NCBI RefSeq assembly: GCF_000685015.1
Contig: NZ_BAYA01000004.1
Location: forward strand, 186,001-250,000
Reading direction: 5' to 3'
Source: Paraburkholderia bannensis NBRC 103871
Lineage (GTDB): Bacteria; Pseudomonadota; Gammaproteobacteria; Burkholderiales; Burkholderiaceae
DNA length: 64,000 nucleotides
Shown: piece after piece, positions 43,967-54,210 of the stretch
Layout: each line of letters opens with the position of its first letter
Position numbering within the stretch: the first letter of the stretch is position 1
Program-made: the position numbers and the translations under genes
Notes under the pieces: model-generated
Database searches by the model: none
Seen by the model: only the letters and a program-made list of their open reading frames with translations
Told to the model about the DNA's origin: nothing

Positions 43967-44698
43967 TCAGATTGAATAGTGCGCAAGGCAATCAGCTAGC
44001 GCGGCATGCAAGGATGTCGTGTCGAGTTGCGGCGTCTCGAATACATGGCGGGTGCGCTGCCCGTCGATACGGAAATCGGCGCCATGGCGATCGACGCCTA
44101 GCAGTGCGAAACCGTCGCGCCGCGCGTGGTGATGGGTGGCGAACTGGATCAGCGCCTCTTCTTCGTCGGCGGGCAGCGGATCAAGCGTGTCGAGATCGGC
44201 GCCGTCGAGCCAGCCCATCGCGCCAAAGCCGCCGATATAGCGCAGCCGCTCGACATGCAGCGTCCAGAAGTCGAAATCGCCGAGCGCGAGATAACGCGCG
44301 GCGTCGGGGTGGTAGCGCAGATAACGGCGCGCGAGGGCCGACTCTGCTCCATCGCCCGACGGCTCGAACAGGCCGATCAGCGTCATGCGCGGTGCGCTCA
44401 GCACGTCTTCGCCGCTCGTTTGCGCCACCAGGAAACCCGCGCGCGGATCGCCCTGAAGATTGCGGGTGTGCTCGGCGAGGCGGCTCACGAGGATCACCGG
44501 ACGATGGCGCGCATCGGTCGCGAACGGCAGCAGCGTCGGGTACGGGAAGCCGTGCGGTTCGCGCGCGTGCGTGGCCAGCGTGCCGGCGGGCGCCTGATGC
44601 AGCAGATGAAGCGGAGCTTGAGCGGGAATCTTCAAGGGATCGTCCTCGGTCGATGAAGTGGCAGCACTATTAAAGCAGGACGGCGCGCGCTTCAGCAC
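43967..44698 (-). CDS. HugZ-like FMN/haem-binding split-barrel protein (PNPOx-like)
   Basis: A 243-residue protein of the HugZ group. The N-terminal split barrel (about 35-150) contains GTLATHAREPHGFPYPTLLPFATD and RPVILVSRLAEHTRNLQGDPRAGFLV; the C-terminal ~80 residues are the DUF2470-like part (ALIQFATHHHARRDGFALLGVDRHGADFRIDGQ). Known members degrade haem or bind FMN; the role here is inferred. ATG 44698 has AGGTCG; a TTG at 44635 with GAGGA is an alternative start that would remove 21 poorly conserved residues. Confidence 0.82.
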   Translation of the reverse strand: MLKRAPSCFNSAATSSTEDDPLKIPAQAPLHLLHQAPAGTLATHAREPHGFPYPTLLPFATDARHRPVILVSRLAEHTRNLQGDPRAGFLVAQTSGEDVLSAPRMTLIGLFEPSGDGAESALARRYLRYHPDAARYLALGDFDFWTLHVERLRYIGGFGAMGWLDGADLDTLDPLPADEEEALIQFATHHHARRDGFALLGVDRHGADFRIDGQRTRHVFETPQLDTTSLHAALADCLAHYSI

Positions 44699-44850
44699 GA
44701 CCTGCGCACGTTCGCTAGAATCATCGCTGCCTTTCAGACGGCTTGTGCCTGCGCACGCTCACGTTCACGCAGCGCCGCCGTCCCTTCCAGTATGAGCGCC
44801 GGGCGTGAAGCCCCACCGCCCGCGCGCAACCTCTCTCGACGGGATTATCC

Positions 44851-46104
44851 GTGTCCGACCGCCTCACCGATCCGGCGCTTGCAGCGTCCTCCTCCACACC
44901 TGACGCGCCTGCCAGGCCCGCCACGCCTGCCGCCGCGCATCGCGCGCTGCCCGACGCCACGCGCCGCCGCGCGCGCTACGCCACCATGGCGCTGTTCTTC
45001 ATCGCCGGGATGATGTACGCCTCCTGGGGCGTGCACGTGCCCACCGTGCGCGACAAGTTCCACCTGAGTGCCGCGATGCTCTCCTACGCGCTCTTTGCCG
45101 TCGCGGGCGGCTCGATCGCCGCGATGACGACGATCGGCGGCTGGATCGCGCGCGTCGGCTCGCGGCGCGCCTGCCTCGCGGGCGGCCTCACCATGTCCGT
45201 GTGCGGCGCGCTGATCCTCGTCGTGCCGTACTACTGGATGCTGCTCGTGGTGCTGGCCGTGTTCGGCATCGGCATGGCGACGCTCGACGTGTCGATGAAC
45301 GCCGAAGCCAGCGCCGTCGAGGAAGCCATCGGCCGCCCGATCATGTCGGCGCTGCACGGCATGTTCAGCCTGGGCGGGATGGCGGGCGCGGCGATTGGCG
45401 GCGCGCTGCTCGCGCGCGGCATGGCGCCCGCGCTGCATCTGTTCCTGGCGTCGGCGCTCGCGGCGCTGGTGCTGTGGGTCGCGTGTCCCGCGGTGCTGCC
45501 CCATGTCCCGCACGCGGCGCACGGCGAGCACGCCAAGACCGGCAACCGCTGGCGCACGCCCGCGCTGTGGGCGCTGGGCGGCATCGCCCTGATCGCGCTG
45601 ATCGCCGAAGGCGCGATGTACGACTGGGCCACGGTCTATATGCGCGACGTCGTGATCGCGACGCCCGCGCTCGCGAGCGCGGCCTACGCGGCGTTCTCGG
45701 GCGGCATGGCGCTCGCGCGCTTCGCGGGCGACGCCGTGCGCGCACGCTTCGGCGCGCCGCAACTCGTGCTCGCGAGCGCGTCGCTGGCGTGCGCGGGCAT
45801 GATCGGCGCGCTGGTGCTGCCGTACTCGTTCACGGCGCTCACCGGCTTCACGCTGATGGGTCTCGGCCTCGCGAATATGATGCCGGTGCTGTTCGCCGCC
45901 GCCGCGCGCGTGAAGGGCATTCATGCCGCCGAAGGCCTCGCGCATGTCGCGGGCATTGCGTATTTCGGCTTGCTGTTCGGGCCGGTGGTGATCGGCGCGA
46001 TCACGCAGGTGACGAACCTCACCGTGGGCCTTGCCGTCGTCGCGCTCTGCGCGGCGCTCGTGGCATTCGCAGGGCCGAAGGTTTTGCGGCGGCTGGGGAT
46101 TTGA
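44851..46104 (+). CDS. MFS transporter
   Basis: A 417-residue major-facilitator membrane protein with about 12 helices. The N-terminal ~40 residues are Ala/Pro-rich and cytoplasmic. GGWIARVGSRRACLAG near 108 is the loop 2-3 motif A; ASWGVHVPTVRDKFHLS follows TM1. The pattern resembles the FucP/YbjJ-type branch (small-molecule or sugar exporters). The start codon is GTG at 44851. Substrate unknown. A bidirectional terminator follows. Confidence 0.88.
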   Translation: MSDRLTDPALAASSSTPDAPARPATPAAAHRALPDATRRRARYATMALFFIAGMMYASWGVHVPTVRDKFHLSAAMLSYALFAVAGGSIAAMTTIGGWIARVGSRRACLAGGLTMSVCGALILVVPYYWMLLVVLAVFGIGMATLDVSMNAEASAVEEAIGRPIMSALHGMFSLGGMAGAAIGGALLARGMAPALHLFLASALAALVLWVACPAVLPHVPHAAHGEHAKTGNRWRTPALWALGGIALIALIAEGAMYDWATVYMRDVVIATPALASAAYAAFSGGMALARFAGDAVRARFGAPQLVLASASLACAGMIGALVLPYSFTALTGFTLMGLGLANMMPVLFAAAARVKGIHAAEGLAHVAGIAYFGLLFGPVVIGAITQVTNLTVGLAVVALCAALVAFAGPKVLRRLGI

Positions 46105-46146
46105 GCGCGGCCTGCGCGCCCCACCTCGCTAGCTTCGCCAAAAAAC

Positions 46147-46181
46147 AAAAGCCCGCGGACTCACACCCGCGGGCTTTTTTG
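46147..46181. terminator. Terminator between MFS and LivK-type genes
   Basis: AAAAGCCCGCGG and CCGCGGGCTTTTTT form a strong stem with a short loop, flanked by A- and T-runs, between two convergent genes. Confidence 0.88.
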
Positions 46182-46224
46182 CATCGACGCCAGCCGGCCA
46201 GGCCGGGCGGCGTCGACTGCGCAC

Positions 46225-47370
46225 TTACATCTTCACTACGTCGAGCAGCGACTTCTTGCCTGCCTTGTAGTTGTACAGCGAGATCACGCCGTGCTTGAGG
46301 TCGCCCTTCGAATCGAAGGTCGTCTCGCCGATCACACCCTTGTAGTCGGTGTTCGGCATGGCAGCGAGGATCTTGGCCGGATCGGTCGAGTTGGCGCGCT
46401 TCATCGCGTCGACGATGATGTACACCGCGTCATACGTGAACGGCGCGTAAATCTGGATCGGCTGGCCGAAGCGCTTCTCGTACTTCGCTTCGAACGCCTT
46501 GCCGCCCGCCATCTTTTCGAGCGCCATGCCAGCTTCCGAGCACACGATGTTGTCGGTTGCGTCGCCAGCCAGATCCGACAGCTTGTCGGTACAGACGCCG
46601 TCGCCTGCCAGCACCTTGGCGCGCAGGCCGAGCTGCTTGGCTTGCTTGGCGAACGGGCCGCCCGTGGCGTCCATGCCGCCGTACATGATCGCGTCGGGGT
46701 TTTCGCCCTTGATCTTCGTCAGAATTGCGCGGAAGTCGACAGCCTTGTCGTTGGTCGCGTCATGCGACAGCACGTTCATGCCGAGCGACTTGGCGGTCTT
46801 CTCGAATTCGTTCGCGAGGCCCTGGCCGTAAGCGGTCGAGTCGTCGACGATCGCGACGCTCTTCACCTTCATGCTCTTGGACGCGTAGTTCGCGAGCGCC
46901 GGGCCCTGCTGGGCGTCGGTCGCCACGACGCGATACGTCGTCTTGAAGCCTTGTTGCGTGTAGGCCGGGTTCGTGGCCGACGGCGAGATCTGCGTGATGC
47001 CTGCATCGCTATAGATCTTCGATGCCGGAATCGACGTGCCCGAGTTCAGGTGGCCGACCACGGCGACGACCTTGTCGTCGACGAGCTTCTGCGCGACCTG
47101 CGTGGCCGTACGCGGGTCAGCCGCGTCGTCCTGTGCGTCGAGCACGAGCGTGACCTTCTGGCCGTTGATCGTCAGGCCCTTCGCGTTGATCTCTTCGACT
47201 GCGAGACGCGCGCCGTTTTCGTTGTCCTTGCCGAGGTGAGCAATCCCGCCCGTCAGCGGCGCAACGTGGCCGATCTTGATCGTTTCGTCTGCGCTCGCCG
47301 CCGTTGCAAACGACGCGAACAGCACGACTGCCGCGCTAATCGGCAACAGCTTGTGAAGCTTGATATTCAT
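46225..47370 (-). CDS. Branched-chain amino-acid ABC transporter substrate-binding protein (LivK-like)
   Basis: A 381-residue periplasmic binding protein. Signal peptide about 1-27 (ends ATAASA). The mature N-terminus ETIKIGHVAPLTGGIAHLGKDNENGARLAVEEIN and the VVAVVGHLNSGTSIPASKIY, ITQISPSATNPAYTQQG and AIVDDSTAYGQGLANEFE stretches are typical of Leu/Ile/Val-binding proteins. Permease and ATPase genes are not next to it, so it is an orphan binding protein here. It ends convergently with the MFS gene. Confidence 0.92.
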   Translation of the reverse strand: MNIKLHKLLPISAAVVLFASFATAASADETIKIGHVAPLTGGIAHLGKDNENGARLAVEEINAKGLTINGQKVTLVLDAQDDAADPRTATQVAQKLVDDKVVAVVGHLNSGTSIPASKIYSDAGITQISPSATNPAYTQQGFKTTYRVVATDAQQGPALANYASKSMKVKSVAIVDDSTAYGQGLANEFEKTAKSLGMNVLSHDATNDKAVDFRAILTKIKGENPDAIMYGGMDATGGPFAKQAKQLGLRAKVLAGDGVCTDKLSDLAGDATDNIVCSEAGMALEKMAGGKAFEAKYEKRFGQPIQIYAPFTYDAVYIIVDAMKRANSTDPAKILAAMPNTDYKGVIGETTFDSKGDLKHGVISLYNYKAGKKSLLDVVKM

Positions 47371-47948
47371 GTAAGTCTCCAGTTTCGAACCCAAAAGCAA
47401 CGTAATCGCCCTGTGCCCCCGCGCCCCGAACGTGTCGCTCCCCGTGCGGACGACCACGCAGGATGCATCCTTGATGCACCTGGCCAGCATGATTTCGAAT
47501 GCCGTTCGTGACAGCGATCGAGCACCATACTTGCGCGCAAGTGTAGGTGATCAAATTAATTTGGGGGACTTTTTTCAGATATCGGGGCGAGTACCAATAG
47601 GCTTTCACCCGAGTACTTCGAAACCCTGATCAATTTCGGTGAAACCCTTACCCAGCAAGGCTCACCAAGGACGTTTGCAATCCTTTCGAAAGCTTTATCA
47701 AATTCTCGTCGGAATAATTTTCAGGATTTTTGGCGAGTTAAGCGCGAGTTATCCGAACTATTCCGGAAGCCCTGGAACGGGCTCGGCAACGTTTGCTTTT
47801 TTGAATGCGCAACGAATGTGTCAGGCGCATGAGAACCGGTAGATAAGTCCGCTTTAAAGTCAGACTTCGATTCACTGCCTGGCGCGTTCGTCGAGCGCGC
47901 CAGGGCGGCTCGGGTGTACGAGCCGATTCGACGTTTTCTTCTACTTCA
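47371..47948. other. Region upstream of the LivK-type gene with twin hairpins
   Basis: About 580 bp without a gene. It is AT-richer between 47540 and 47830. Two perfect hairpins lie in tandem at 47878-47925: CCTGGCGCG/CGCGCCAGG and CGGCTCG/CGAGCCG. They are 24 bp from the stop of the leftward nitronate monooxygenase gene and may serve as its terminator, although no T-run follows. Confidence 0.5.
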
Positions 47949-49049
47949 TCAAGCGTGAAAACTGCGCAACGCCGCGCGCCATTCGGCGTCGAGTTCAGCG
48001 ACGAGTTGCGCGGCGTCGATGCCGCCTTCGCGCCCACGCGACAGCGGCGCGCCCTGCCCCGACCACAGCGACAGCCAGTCGCCGTCGTTCGCGCGCGACG
48101 CGTGCTGGCGCAATTCCTGGGTGAGCGCGTTTTGCACCGGATATGGCGCGACCGTATCGGCGTGCGCTTCGAGCTGCGCCATCAGCGGATTGCGGATCCC
48201 GCGCGCGTGGCGGCCCGTGATCGCGCGCGTGACTGAAGTGGACGTATCGGCGCTCGTGCGCAGACGCGCTTTCCAGTCGGCGGGAATCGCGCTTTGTGCG
48301 CAGCCGAGAAACGCCGTACCCATCTGCACGCCCTGCGCGCCCAGCGCAAGCGCGGCGGCGATGCCGCGGCCGTCCATGATGCCGCCCGCCGCCAGCACGG
48401 GCAGGCCGGTCGCGTCGGCGACCTGCGGCACCAGCGCCATCGTGCCGATCAACGCGTGCGCCACCTCGCCGATGAAGGTGCCGCGATGGCCGCCCGCTTC
48501 GGCGCCCTGCGCGACGATCGCATCCGCGCCCGCGTCGCGCCAGGCGAGCGCTTCGGCCACGTGGGTCGCCGTGCCGATCACGTAGCTGCGAGCCGCGTGC
48601 AGCCGCGCGACATCTTCCCTGGCGAGCAAGCCGAACGTGAAGCTCACGACCGGCACGCGCAGCTCGACGAGCGTATCGAGCTGTGCGCGGAAGTCGGGCG
48701 CATAGGCCGCAAGCGGCGCGCCGGGCGGCAAATCGAATTGCGCGCGCACCGGGTCGATGGCGCCGAGCGCGCGGCGCACGGTGGCGTCGTCGGGCTGCGC
48801 CGGATCGAGTACGAAAAGATTCACGCCGAACGGCTTATTCGTGAGGGCGCGGATCGCGGCGACTTCGCTGGCGATCTTTTCCGGCGCGAGCGCAGCGCCC
48901 GCGAGAAAGCCCAGGCCACCCGCGTTCGACACGGCGGACACGAGCGCGGGCGTGGTCGGCCCACCGGCCATCGGGCCTTGCACGAGCGGCAGACGCAGAT
49001 CGAAGTGTCGGCTGAAAGGCGTGGAAAATGCGGAGGATGCTGAGGTCAT
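47949..49049 (-). CDS. Nitronate monooxygenase (class I)
   Basis: A 366-residue FMN TIM-barrel enzyme. Class I motifs are clear: LPLVQGPMAGGPTTPALVSAVSNAGGLG (about 20-47), AQGAEAGGHRGTF (about 185-197) with the catalytic-type histidine, VLAAGGIMDGRGIAAALALGAQGVQMGTAFL. Expected to detoxify propionate 3-nitronate and similar compounds to nitrite or nitrate plus aldehyde. It is longer than the enzyme at 2811-3770 and probably not redundant with it. Confidence 0.9.
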   Translation of the reverse strand: MTSASSAFSTPFSRHFDLRLPLVQGPMAGGPTTPALVSAVSNAGGLGFLAGAALAPEKIASEVAAIRALTNKPFGVNLFVLDPAQPDDATVRRALGAIDPVRAQFDLPPGAPLAAYAPDFRAQLDTLVELRVPVVSFTFGLLAREDVARLHAARSYVIGTATHVAEALAWRDAGADAIVAQGAEAGGHRGTFIGEVAHALIGTMALVPQVADATGLPVLAAGGIMDGRGIAAALALGAQGVQMGTAFLGCAQSAIPADWKARLRTSADTSTSVTRAITGRHARGIRNPLMAQLEAHADTVAPYPVQNALTQELRQHASRANDGDWLSLWSGQGAPLSRGREGGIDAAQLVAELDAEWRAALRSFHA

Positions 49050-49329
49050 GGCGATTTCCTGGCGGATCGGACAGTGCGCGAGACGTGAACGACACGAGAT
49101 CTAAATATGATCAAAACCGCGAAGCCCGAATCAAGGTGAGAACGTGCCAACGACTCTAGCGAAGCCCTACTCGTACGAAAAATGAATAATCGAGATCGTT
49201 ACGATCCGCTTGCGAGAACGAAGGCGCGAAGCGCCTACCGGAAGGACTCACTGCGGGCTGACACCCTGGTATGGCAAACTGGCTCCCCGTTTTGACAGCA
49301 ACACCCTATTCGCGAAGAAGGAGAGCAAC

Positions 49330-50028
49330 GTGAGCGTAACGACCAGGTGGATCGACATTCCGGCCGGCAAGGACAGCTTCGGCGCGTACCTCGCCCTGCC
49401 CAAGGGCGGCAAGGGCCCGGGCATCGTGATCCTGCAGGAAATCTTCGGCGTGAACGGCCATATCCGCGACGTCGTCGAGCAGTACGCGCTGGACGGTTTT
49501 GTGGCGATCGCGCCGGACATCTTCTGGCGCAGCGCGCCGCGCGTGGAGCTGGAATACACGGGCGCAGACCGCGACCGCGGTATCGAACTGATGAAACAGC
49601 TCGACTTCAATAACGTCGTCGCGGACATCGCCGCCACGGCCGACACGCTGCGCAAGCTGCCCGAGTGCACGGGCCAGGTCGCCGCCATCGGCTATTGCCT
49701 GGGCGGGCGTCTCGCGTACATGGCGGCGGGCAGCGGCTCGGTCGATGCGGCGGTTTCGTACTACGGCGGCGGCATTCACACGCAGCTCGATCTCGCCGAG
49801 AAGATCAAGCAGCCGATCCTGTTCCACTACGGCGAACTCGATCACGGCATTCCGCTCGACGCGGTCGGCCAGGTCAAGGAGCGCTTCGCGGGCCGCGACA
49901 ACGCCGAGGTCTATATCTATCCGGGCGCCGATCACGGCTTCAACTGCTCGGTGCGCGCGTCGTACAACCAGAACGCGTCGGCGCTCGCGCATGGCCGCAC
50001 GCTCGCGTTCCTCGCCGAGCATCTGTAA
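49330..50028 (+). CDS. Dienelactone hydrolase family protein
   Basis: A 232-residue cytosolic alpha/beta hydrolase. The triad is C123 in GYCLGG, D171 in GELDHGIPLD and H202 in ADHGF; E37 in QEIFG is the helper acid of dienelactone hydrolases. The cysteine nucleophile identifies the DLH family, which opens dienelactone in chlorocatechol breakdown. No ortho-cleavage genes are nearby, so the real substrate may be another lactone. GTG at 49330 with AAGGAGA is the start. A terminator follows. Confidence 0.9.
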   Translation: MSVTTRWIDIPAGKDSFGAYLALPKGGKGPGIVILQEIFGVNGHIRDVVEQYALDGFVAIAPDIFWRSAPRVELEYTGADRDRGIELMKQLDFNNVVADIAATADTLRKLPECTGQVAAIGYCLGGRLAYMAAGSGSVDAAVSYYGGGIHTQLDLAEKIKQPILFHYGELDHGIPLDAVGQVKERFAGRDNAEVYIYPGADHGFNCSVRASYNQNASALAHGRTLAFLAEHL

Positions 50029-50093
50029 ATCGCGCGTGGGTTTGCGTCGGCCCATCAATCGAACCGTCGACCAACCCCAACACTAGCGCCTGA

Positions 50094-50138
50094 AAAACGG
50101 CCATTGCGGCAGAATCGCTGCGATGGCCGTTTTCTTTT
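50094..50138 (+). terminator. Rho-independent terminator after the dienelactone hydrolase gene
   Basis: AAAACGGCCAT and ATGGCCGTTTT enclose an inner GCAG/CTGC stem, followed by CTTTT. It lies about 65 bp after the stop and before the amidase. Confidence 0.85.
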
Positions 50139-50172
50139 GCCGGCCGACACCATCCTGAGAGGAGTGTGCGAC

Positions 50173-51687
50173 TTGCGGTCAGACTACCTGGAATACGACG
50201 CCATCGGCCTCGCCGATCTCGTGCAGCGCCGCGAGGTGAGCGCACGCGAACTGCTAGACGATGCGATCGCGCGCGCCGAAGCGACCAACCCCGCCATCAA
50301 CGCGGTCGTGCTCAAGGACTACGACGCCGCGCGCAAGCGCGCGCTGCGTATCGAGGCGGGCGGCGACGGCTTCGAGGCGCTCGCGCAAGGGCCGCTCGCG
50401 GGCGTGCCGTTTCTCGTCAAGGATCTGGGCGCGGCGGTCGCGGGCCTGCGCATGACGTTCGGCAGCCGCCACTATCGCCATTACGTGCCGAGCGTCGATG
50501 CCCCCGTGATCGAGCGCATTCGCGCGGCGGGCCTCAATATCTTCGGCAAGACCAGCGCGCCGGAACTCGGCCAGATGCCGTACACGGAACCGGAACTGTT
50601 CGGCGCGTGCCGCAATCCGTGGAGTCTCGATCACACGCCGGGCGGCTCCAGCGGCGGCGCGGGCGCAGCGGTCGCGGCGGGCATCGTGCCGCTCGCCCAT
50701 GCGTCGGACGGCGGCGGCTCGATCCGCATTCCCGCGTCGTGCTGCGGACTGTTTGGCCTCAAGCCCACGCGCGGCAAGCAGCCGCCGTCCAATGTGCCGC
50801 CCGCGCCTGGCGCGCTGGGCGTCGATCTTGCCGTGTCGCGCAGCGTGCGTGACAGCGCGCTGATGCTCGACCTGTTCGCGGGCGATCCGGCGCTCGCGCC
50901 GGGCGCGCCCGGCACGTATCTCGCGGCGGCGCGCGAACCGCTCGACGGCGGCAAGCCGCTCTCGATCGCCTATATCGACGATCCGCTGTTCGCCGATGCG
51001 CTTTCGCCCGATGTGCGCAGCGCGCTCGACGATGCCGCTGCGCTGCTGAATTCGCTTGGGCACAACGTGGAGCCGGTGAAACTCGGCATCGATTTTTCGG
51101 CGGCGCGCGAGGCGTTTTTGATGTTGTGGTCGGTGGTCGCCGATCAATACGTGCTCAACGCCGACACCATCACGGGCAACAAGCCGCGCCGCCAGGACTT
51201 TGAAATCGCCACGTGGGCGATGGCGCATATCGGTCGCAAGCTCGGCGAGCGCGAACTGCCTGCCGCGCTCGACGTGCAGCAGCGCATCACGGCGCAGCTC
51301 GCCGACCTGATGACGCGTTTCGATGTGATTCTGTGCGCGACGCTCGCGGGGCCGCCGGTGAAAATCGGCGAACTCAAGCCGACGCAGGCGGAGCGCATGC
51401 AGATGCGCGCCGTGACGGCCATGCCGGTGGAAGCGCTGATGAGAAAGCTGCTGGCCGAAGCCTCGAACAAGGCGTTCGCGTGGGCGGGATGCACCGAGCT
51501 GTTCAACCTGACCGGGCAACCGGCGATGACGGTGCCGCTCGTGTGGAATGCGCGCGGCCTGCCGATTGGCGTGCAGTTCGCGGCGCGTGAGGGCAATGAT
51601 GCGTTGCTGCTGCGCCTCGCTGCGCAGCTGGAAGCGGCGCGCCCGTGGTTCGACAGGCGTCCGCCGCTTCTGATGGCGCGCGTGTGA
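50173..51687 (+). CDS. Amidase signature family hydrolase
   Basis: A 504-residue amidase. The Ser-cisSer-Lys site is visible: K in [10 protein letters not shown] (near 86), the glycine/serine-rich [39 protein letters not shown] (about 155-195). The C-terminal [13 protein letters not shown] segment is also typical. It hydrolyses an amide to carboxylate and ammonia; the substrate is unknown, and it is not a GatA gene since no gatB/C is nearby. Start TTG 50173 is eight bases from AGAGGAG; a GTG at 50164 is too close to that site. Confidence 0.88.
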   Translation: MRSDYLEYDAIGLADLVQRREVSARELLDDAIARAEATNPAINAVVLKDYDAARKRALRIEAGGDGFEALAQGPLAGVPFLVKDLGAAVAGLRMTFGSRHYRHYVPSVDAPVIERIRAAGLNIFGKTSAPELGQMPYTEPELFGACRNPWSLDHTPGGSSGGAGAAVAAGIVPLAHASDGGGSIRIPASCCGLFGLKPTRGKQPPSNVPPAPGALGVDLAVSRSVRDSALMLDLFAGDPALAPGAPGTYLAAAREPLDGGKPLSIAYIDDPLFADALSPDVRSALDDAAALLNSLGHNVEPVKLGIDFSAAREAFLMLWSVVADQYVLNADTITGNKPRRQDFEIATWAMAHIGRKLGERELPAALDVQQRITAQLADLMTRFDVILCATLAGPPVKIGELKPTQAERMQMRAVTAMPVEALMRKLLAEASNKAFAWAGCTELFNLTGQPAMTVPLVWNARGLPIGVQFAAREGNDALLLRLAAQLEAARPWFDRRPPLLMARV

Positions 51688-51722
51688 GGTGAAACCACGC
51701 GCCGTGCGCTAAAGCCTGCGGC

Positions 51723-52034
51723 TTAGGCCTTCTTGTTATAGGCGCTGCACCAGCCCTTGCCTGCGACCTGCTTGCCGCCGAACATCGGGCACGGCGCGAA
51801 TGCGTCGGTGGCCTTGCCCTGATAGAACGTGCAGTTGCTGCAATCCTGGCCGGCGGCGTATTTGGCGAACTTGGCCTTGTCGACCTTGCTGGCGTCGAGC
51901 TTGTAGCCGAGCGCCTGCGAGGTGGGATCCGCTTCGGTTGCCTTCGGCGCGTCGGCGAAAGCCTGGCGCGACAGCGCAACGGTCGTGGCGACGCCAAGGC
52001 TCGTGATCAGAAAGCTGCGGCGGGACGATTTCAT
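51723..52034 (-). CDS. High-potential iron-sulfur protein (HiPIP), Tat-exported
   Basis: A 103-residue periplasmic electron carrier. The Tat signal SRRSFLITS lies at residues 4-12, cleavage after AFA near 27. Four cysteines C65, C68, C82 and C96 (CSNC, PCPMF, GWCSAY) bind one [4Fe-4S] cluster. Length and spacing match HiPIP of proteobacteria. The ATG at 52034 begins the signal peptide; upstream frame is not coding. It may serve aerobic or photosynthetic-like electron transfer; the partner is unknown. Confidence 0.93.
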   Translation of the reverse strand: MKSSRRSFLITSLGVATTVALSRQAFADAPKATEADPTSQALGYKLDASKVDKAKFAKYAAGQDCSNCTFYQGKATDAFAPCPMFGGKQVAGKGWCSAYNKKA

Positions 52035-52241
52035 GGGACGTACTCCAGTATTGTGGGCACACCGTTCTGACGACGGCGTGGCGTGAAGGATAGCAACGCA
52101 GCCACGGCGCGTGCGCCCGAAATTCCGGAGATAAGGGAAGCGCATCTTGCGAAAGATGCGCTTTAAGCGGGGAAAAATGGGGTCGGCCGCGGCCAGCGCG
52201 GCGGATTGACGCAAGGCCGCCCGGGCCTTGCTACAGACGCG

Positions 52242-53348
52242 TCACGCGCTGCCCGACATCTCGCACACGCGCTGCGCGATCGCCAGCGACGCGGTCAGCC
52301 CAGGCGACTCGATCCCGAACAGGTTCACGAGCCCGCGCACGCCATGCGCGGCGCTGCCCTGGATCACGAAATCGGCGGCAGGCTCGCCCGGGCCCGAGAG
52401 CTTCGGCCGGATGCCCGCATAGGCCGGTTGCAGCGCGCCATCGGCGAGACCCGGCCAGTAGCTGCGGATCTGCGCGTAGAAGCTTTCGGCGCGGCGCGCG
52501 TCGACGTCGTAATCGATCGACTTGATCCATTCGACGTCGGGGCCGAAGCGCGCCTGGCCCCCTAGGTCGAGCGTGAGGTGCACGCCCAGCCCGGCTTCGT
52601 TCGGCATGGGATAAATGAGCCGCGAAAACGGCACGCGCCCCGACACGCTGAAGTAGTTGCCGCGCGCGAGATAGAGCGGCGGAATGTGGCGCGGATCGAG
52701 CCCGCGAATGCGTTTGGCGAGCGCCGTCGCATGCAGGCCCGCGCTGTTGATGAGGCACGATGCGCGCAGTTCGGCAGGCGCGTCGCCGCCCGTGCGAATC
52801 AGGAAGCCGTTGGCCGTCGCGTCGATCGATTCGACCGGCGACTTGAGCGCGACCACTGCGCCGTCGCGTTCGGCGTCGCCTTGCAGGGCCAGCATCAGCT
52901 GATGACTGTCGACGATCCCCGTCTGCGGCGAATACACCGCCGCCACGCATTCAAGCGCCGGTTCGAGCGACAGCGCTTCGCTGGCACTGATGCGCGTGAG
53001 GTCGAACACGCCGTTTTCCTTGCCGCGCGCGAGGATCGCATCGAGCTGCGCAACCTGCGCGGGCGCGGTCGCCACCAGCAGCTTGCCGCAGCGCGCGTGC
53101 GCCACGTTGCGCGAGGCACAGTACTCGTAGAGCATCTCGCGCCCGCGCACGCACAGCGTCGCCTTGAGCGAGCCGCGCGGGTAATACAGGCCCGCGTGGA
53201 TGACTTCGCTATTGCGTGAGCTGGTGCTGGTGCCGATGGCATCGGCGGCCTCCAGCACGATCACTTCGCGTCCCCGCGCGGCCAGCGCGCGCGCCACGGC
53301 CAGGCCGACCACGCCCGCGCCGATCACCACACATTCGATCTGATCCAT
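52242..53348 (-). CDS. FAD-dependent oxidoreductase, L-2-hydroxyglutarate oxidase-like
   Basis: A 368-residue flavoprotein of the DAO/LhgO family. The ADP-binding [17 protein letters not shown] (10-26) and [25 protein letters not shown] (34-58) are at the N-terminus; the latter, with [11 protein letters not shown], is typical of L-2-hydroxyglutarate oxidases. The C-terminal [24 protein letters not shown] is also family-typical. Expected to oxidise L-2-hydroxyglutarate to 2-oxoglutarate with electrons to quinone. Another L-2-hydroxyacid is possible. Confidence 0.88.
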   Translation of the reverse strand: MDQIECVVIGAGVVGLAVARALAARGREVIVLEAADAIGTSTSSRNSEVIHAGLYYPRGSLKATLCVRGREMLYEYCASRNVAHARCGKLLVATAPAQVAQLDAILARGKENGVFDLTRISASEALSLEPALECVAAVYSPQTGIVDSHQLMLALQGDAERDGAVVALKSPVESIDATANGFLIRTGGDAPAELRASCLINSAGLHATALAKRIRGLDPRHIPPLYLARGNYFSVSGRVPFSRLIYPMPNEAGLGVHLTLDLGGQARFGPDVEWIKSIDYDVDARRAESFYAQIRSYWPGLADGALQPAYAGIRPKLSGPGEPAADFVIQGSAAHGVRGLVNLFGIESPGLTASLAIAQRVCEMSGSA

Positions 53349-53584
53349 GTTGCTGCGCCCGCCTCCGGCGAATGCGGCGGCGCTGCATGGGTTCTGCGCG
53401 CCGCCTGCGTCTATGCGTTGGGCGCGGCGCTGTGCATCGAATCGTGCATCGGCTCAGCGCCGCCTTCCGAAAATTGTACGCCGTGGACGGCGACGCATCA
53501 GAAGGCGCAACGCACGCGAAGGCGCGCTGGCGAACACGCCGGATCGTGCCGCAATGCGAATCGGTTATTCCGGCGAGTCAACGC

Positions 53585-53824
53585 TCAGCGCGAGCGCGGC
53601 ATGGCGACCTGCACGCGCGGCACCGTGTAGCCGCCGGTCGCAAACTGTTGCGGGTAATCGGGCGAGTTCGGGTTCTGCATTTCGCCGTTGGCGCGCGCCT
53701 GGGCGAGTTCGGCCTTCACTTCGGCGCGGGTCTTCGCCACATTCGACGAGGCAAAAGCGGGCGCAGCGGCGAAAGCAGTAGCAGCGGCAAAAACGAGCGC
53801 AGCGAGGGTGGTGGTCTTTTTCAA
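53585..53824 (-). CDS. DUF4148 secreted small protein (second copy)
   Basis: A 79-residue exported protein. Signal peptide about 1-25 (ends APAFA), then the DUF4148 core TRAEVKAELAQARANGEMQNPNSPDYPQQFA. The start is TTG at 53824, seven bases from AAGGA, and it begins KKTTTLAALVF; longer frames add a non-signal prefix. It is shorter than the DUF4148 gene at 31016. The role of this family is unknown. Confidence 0.8.
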   Translation of the reverse strand: MKKTTTLAALVFAAATAFAAAPAFASSNVAKTRAEVKAELAQARANGEMQNPNSPDYPQQFATGGYTVPRVQVAMPRSR

Positions 53825-54210
53825 GGCGAATCCTTTAGCGTTGACTGGCCATAGCCAGCGGTGAACTTTCGACAATCGGCGCGAGCAAATCTGGCCATTC
53901 GTACCGGCATTCGCGCTTGGGAGGGGTATCGCAATGAGTTCAGTGTAAACACGTACTATCGATAAACCATCCTAATAAATGACAAGTCACCGTTGCAATT
54001 GGAATAACAATGCGATTGTTCAGTCGGATAAAAATGCACCATCGTTGCGCATGCATTGCAAATGTCGATATGCGCACTGATTGAAGCGCGGGCGCGTCGT
54101 CCCCATCTGCAATGAACTGTTGCGGTTCGGCAATTGCGAACCCGGTATAGGATCGATGGTCATAAACCGACACGGCTGCCCGATGCGGCACGTGTGCATG
54201 GAGCTTGCAT
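53825..54210. other. Divergent intergenic region
   Basis: About 385 bp, AT-rich between 53940 and 54070. No gene is supported. It should contain promoters of the DUF4148 gene and of the secreted protein gene at 54211. Confidence 0.4.
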
